From assembly GCA_002309035.1 (NCBI GenBank), contig DBWT01000063.1, positions 1 through 6,550 of the forward strand: a stretch of DNA of 6,550 bases, given 5' to 3'. Shown piece after piece: positions 6,011 to 6,550 of the stretch. The translations under genes and the position numbers were made by a program. The notes beneath the pieces were generated by a model, which was not told where the DNA came from, did no database searches, and saw only the letters and a program-made list of their open reading frames with translations. Numbering within the stretch: position 1 is the first letter of the stretch; each line of letters opens with the position of its first letter. Origin of the DNA: Caryophanales bacterium UBA1231. GTDB lineage: Bacteria; Bacillota_I; Bacilli_A; ML615J-28; CAG-313.

Positions 6011-6037
6011 CTAAAACTTTATATTTGTTTTAAGTTG
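6008..6037. repeat. Hairpin at the 3' end of surE
   Basis: CAACTAAAAC (6008-6017) pairs with GTTTTAAGTTG (6027-6037) with one bulged A and a 9-base loop. It spans the surE stop codon and reaches into the rpoE -35. On the minus strand it is followed by a run of A, not U, so it is not an intrinsic terminator for surE. It could protect an mRNA 3' end or be chance. Confidence 0.35.
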
Positions 6038-6550
6038 TTCTAGTTTCTTATAATCAGTCATATCTAACTCAATAGGTGTAATAGATATATAATTTTGTTC
6101 AATCGCAGCACAATCGCTTTGACCACGGTTAGTGCCTTCTTGGAAAGTTAGTTTAAAACCTTTAGGATTTCTTGGAATGTTGATATTTAAACAAGTGTTC
6201 TTGATTTTAACTTGTTTGATGAAACTAAAGATTTCTTCTTCTTTTTGTAAGAAGCCTTCAACTGTATCAACATTGCATGATAAGGCGATTGTTAAATCAC
6301 AAAAGCGTAATGCTTCAAGTGCTGCACCACAAGTACCAGAATAAACAACATCAATACCAATATTTAAACCATTATTGATTCCACTAAATACTAAATCAAA
6401 GTCATAATTTAATTTATTCTTTGTCATTAAGACACAAGATGCTGGTGTGGCATCAACCATATATGTTTTTACGCCTTCAACCATTTCAGGAAGTGGATAA
6501 ATACTTCCAATGTTTTTGATTGTGATTGCGTGTGAAACTGCTGATTGTTC
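6011..6550 (-). CDS. surE: 5'/3'-nucleotidase SurE (partial, N-terminus outside window)
   Basis: Metal-dependent cytosolic phosphatase that dephosphorylates nucleoside 5'- and 3'-monophosphates. The frame stays open to the right edge, so the true start lies outside; the ATG at 6484 is internal. The 179 visible residues begin EQSAVSHAITI, the conserved stretch with the metal-site Ser, then a shortened loop and DATPASCV. The hallmark SGINNGLNIGIDVVYSGT carries the Asn ligands, and GAALEALRFCDLTIALS continues the core. The C-terminal part includes LNINIPRNPKGFKLT, matching the family's NVNIP segment. The N-terminal DD metal motif is not visible. About 35-45 residues appear to be missing. Its stop (TAG, 6013-6011) abuts the rpoE promoter. 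No U-tailed terminator follows. Confidence 0.93.
   Translation of the reverse strand, partial: EQSAVSHAITIKNIGSIYPLPEMVEGVKTYMVDATPASCVLMTKNKLNYDFDLVFSGINNGLNIGIDVVYSGTCGAALEALRFCDLTIALSCNVDTVEGFLQKEEEIFSFIKQVKIKNTCLNINIPRNPKGFKLTFQEGTNRGQSDCAAIEQNYISITPIELDMTDYKKLEQLKTNIKF

Noticed and set aside
6011..6484. Complete short surE starting at 6484
   Set aside because: The frame continues upstream with conserved SurE residues (EQSAVSHAITI) to the window edge, so the gene is partial rather than truncated.

Overview
This is an AT-rich bacterial window with every recognisable gene on the minus strand, so it reads from right to left. The gene content suggests a low-GC Gram-positive lineage (Bacilli, Erysipelotrichia or Acholeplasma-like Mollicutes). 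The evidence is an RNA polymerase delta subunit with an acidic tail, strong Shine-Dalgarno sites, and rsmA, ispE and prs lying near each other as in the Bacillus ksgA-ispE-prs region but without the sporulation genes between them. All four tryptophan codons seen are TGG and all nine stops are TAA or TAG. That favours the standard code but does not prove it. I cannot name the species.

Layout in transcription order (right to left): the 3' part of surE, cut by the right edge (6011-6550). Next a sigma-A-type promoter starting at the base after the surE stop (5982-6010). Next rpoE, delta subunit (5478-5951), then a short hairpin and U-rich tract. Next rsmA (4586-5434), ispE (3772-4593) and a small YcxB-like membrane protein (3155-3769). 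These three overlap or nearly touch and end at a strong intrinsic terminator (3130-3156). A second unit starts at an AT-rich promoter containing a perfect inverted repeat (3070-3090). It holds a transketolase split into N- and C-terminal subunit genes (2249-3055 and 1313-2239), prs (326-1300) and a 58-residue basic small protein (160-336). This unit ends at a terminator that includes the small gene's stop codon. The last ~140 bases at the left are non-coding, with inverted repeats and a candidate promoter for a gene beyond the edge.

How the genes fit together: the left operon is a plausible supply line from sugar phosphates to PRPP. Transketolase can make ribose 5-phosphate from glycolytic intermediates, and PRPP synthetase pyrophosphorylates it for nucleotide synthesis. 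The middle unit combines ribosome maturation (RsmA) with isoprenoid precursor synthesis (IspE, MEP pathway) and an uncharacterised membrane protein. RpoE adjusts RNA polymerase, and SurE is a nucleotidase.

Most of the window is housekeeping, and I see no phage, insertion sequence, CRISPR array, RNA gene or defence system. The less ordinary points are the small protein coupled to prs, the terminator/SD-masking arrangement ahead of rsmA, the inverted repeat over the transketolase promoter, and divergence in IspE around its catalytic Asp.
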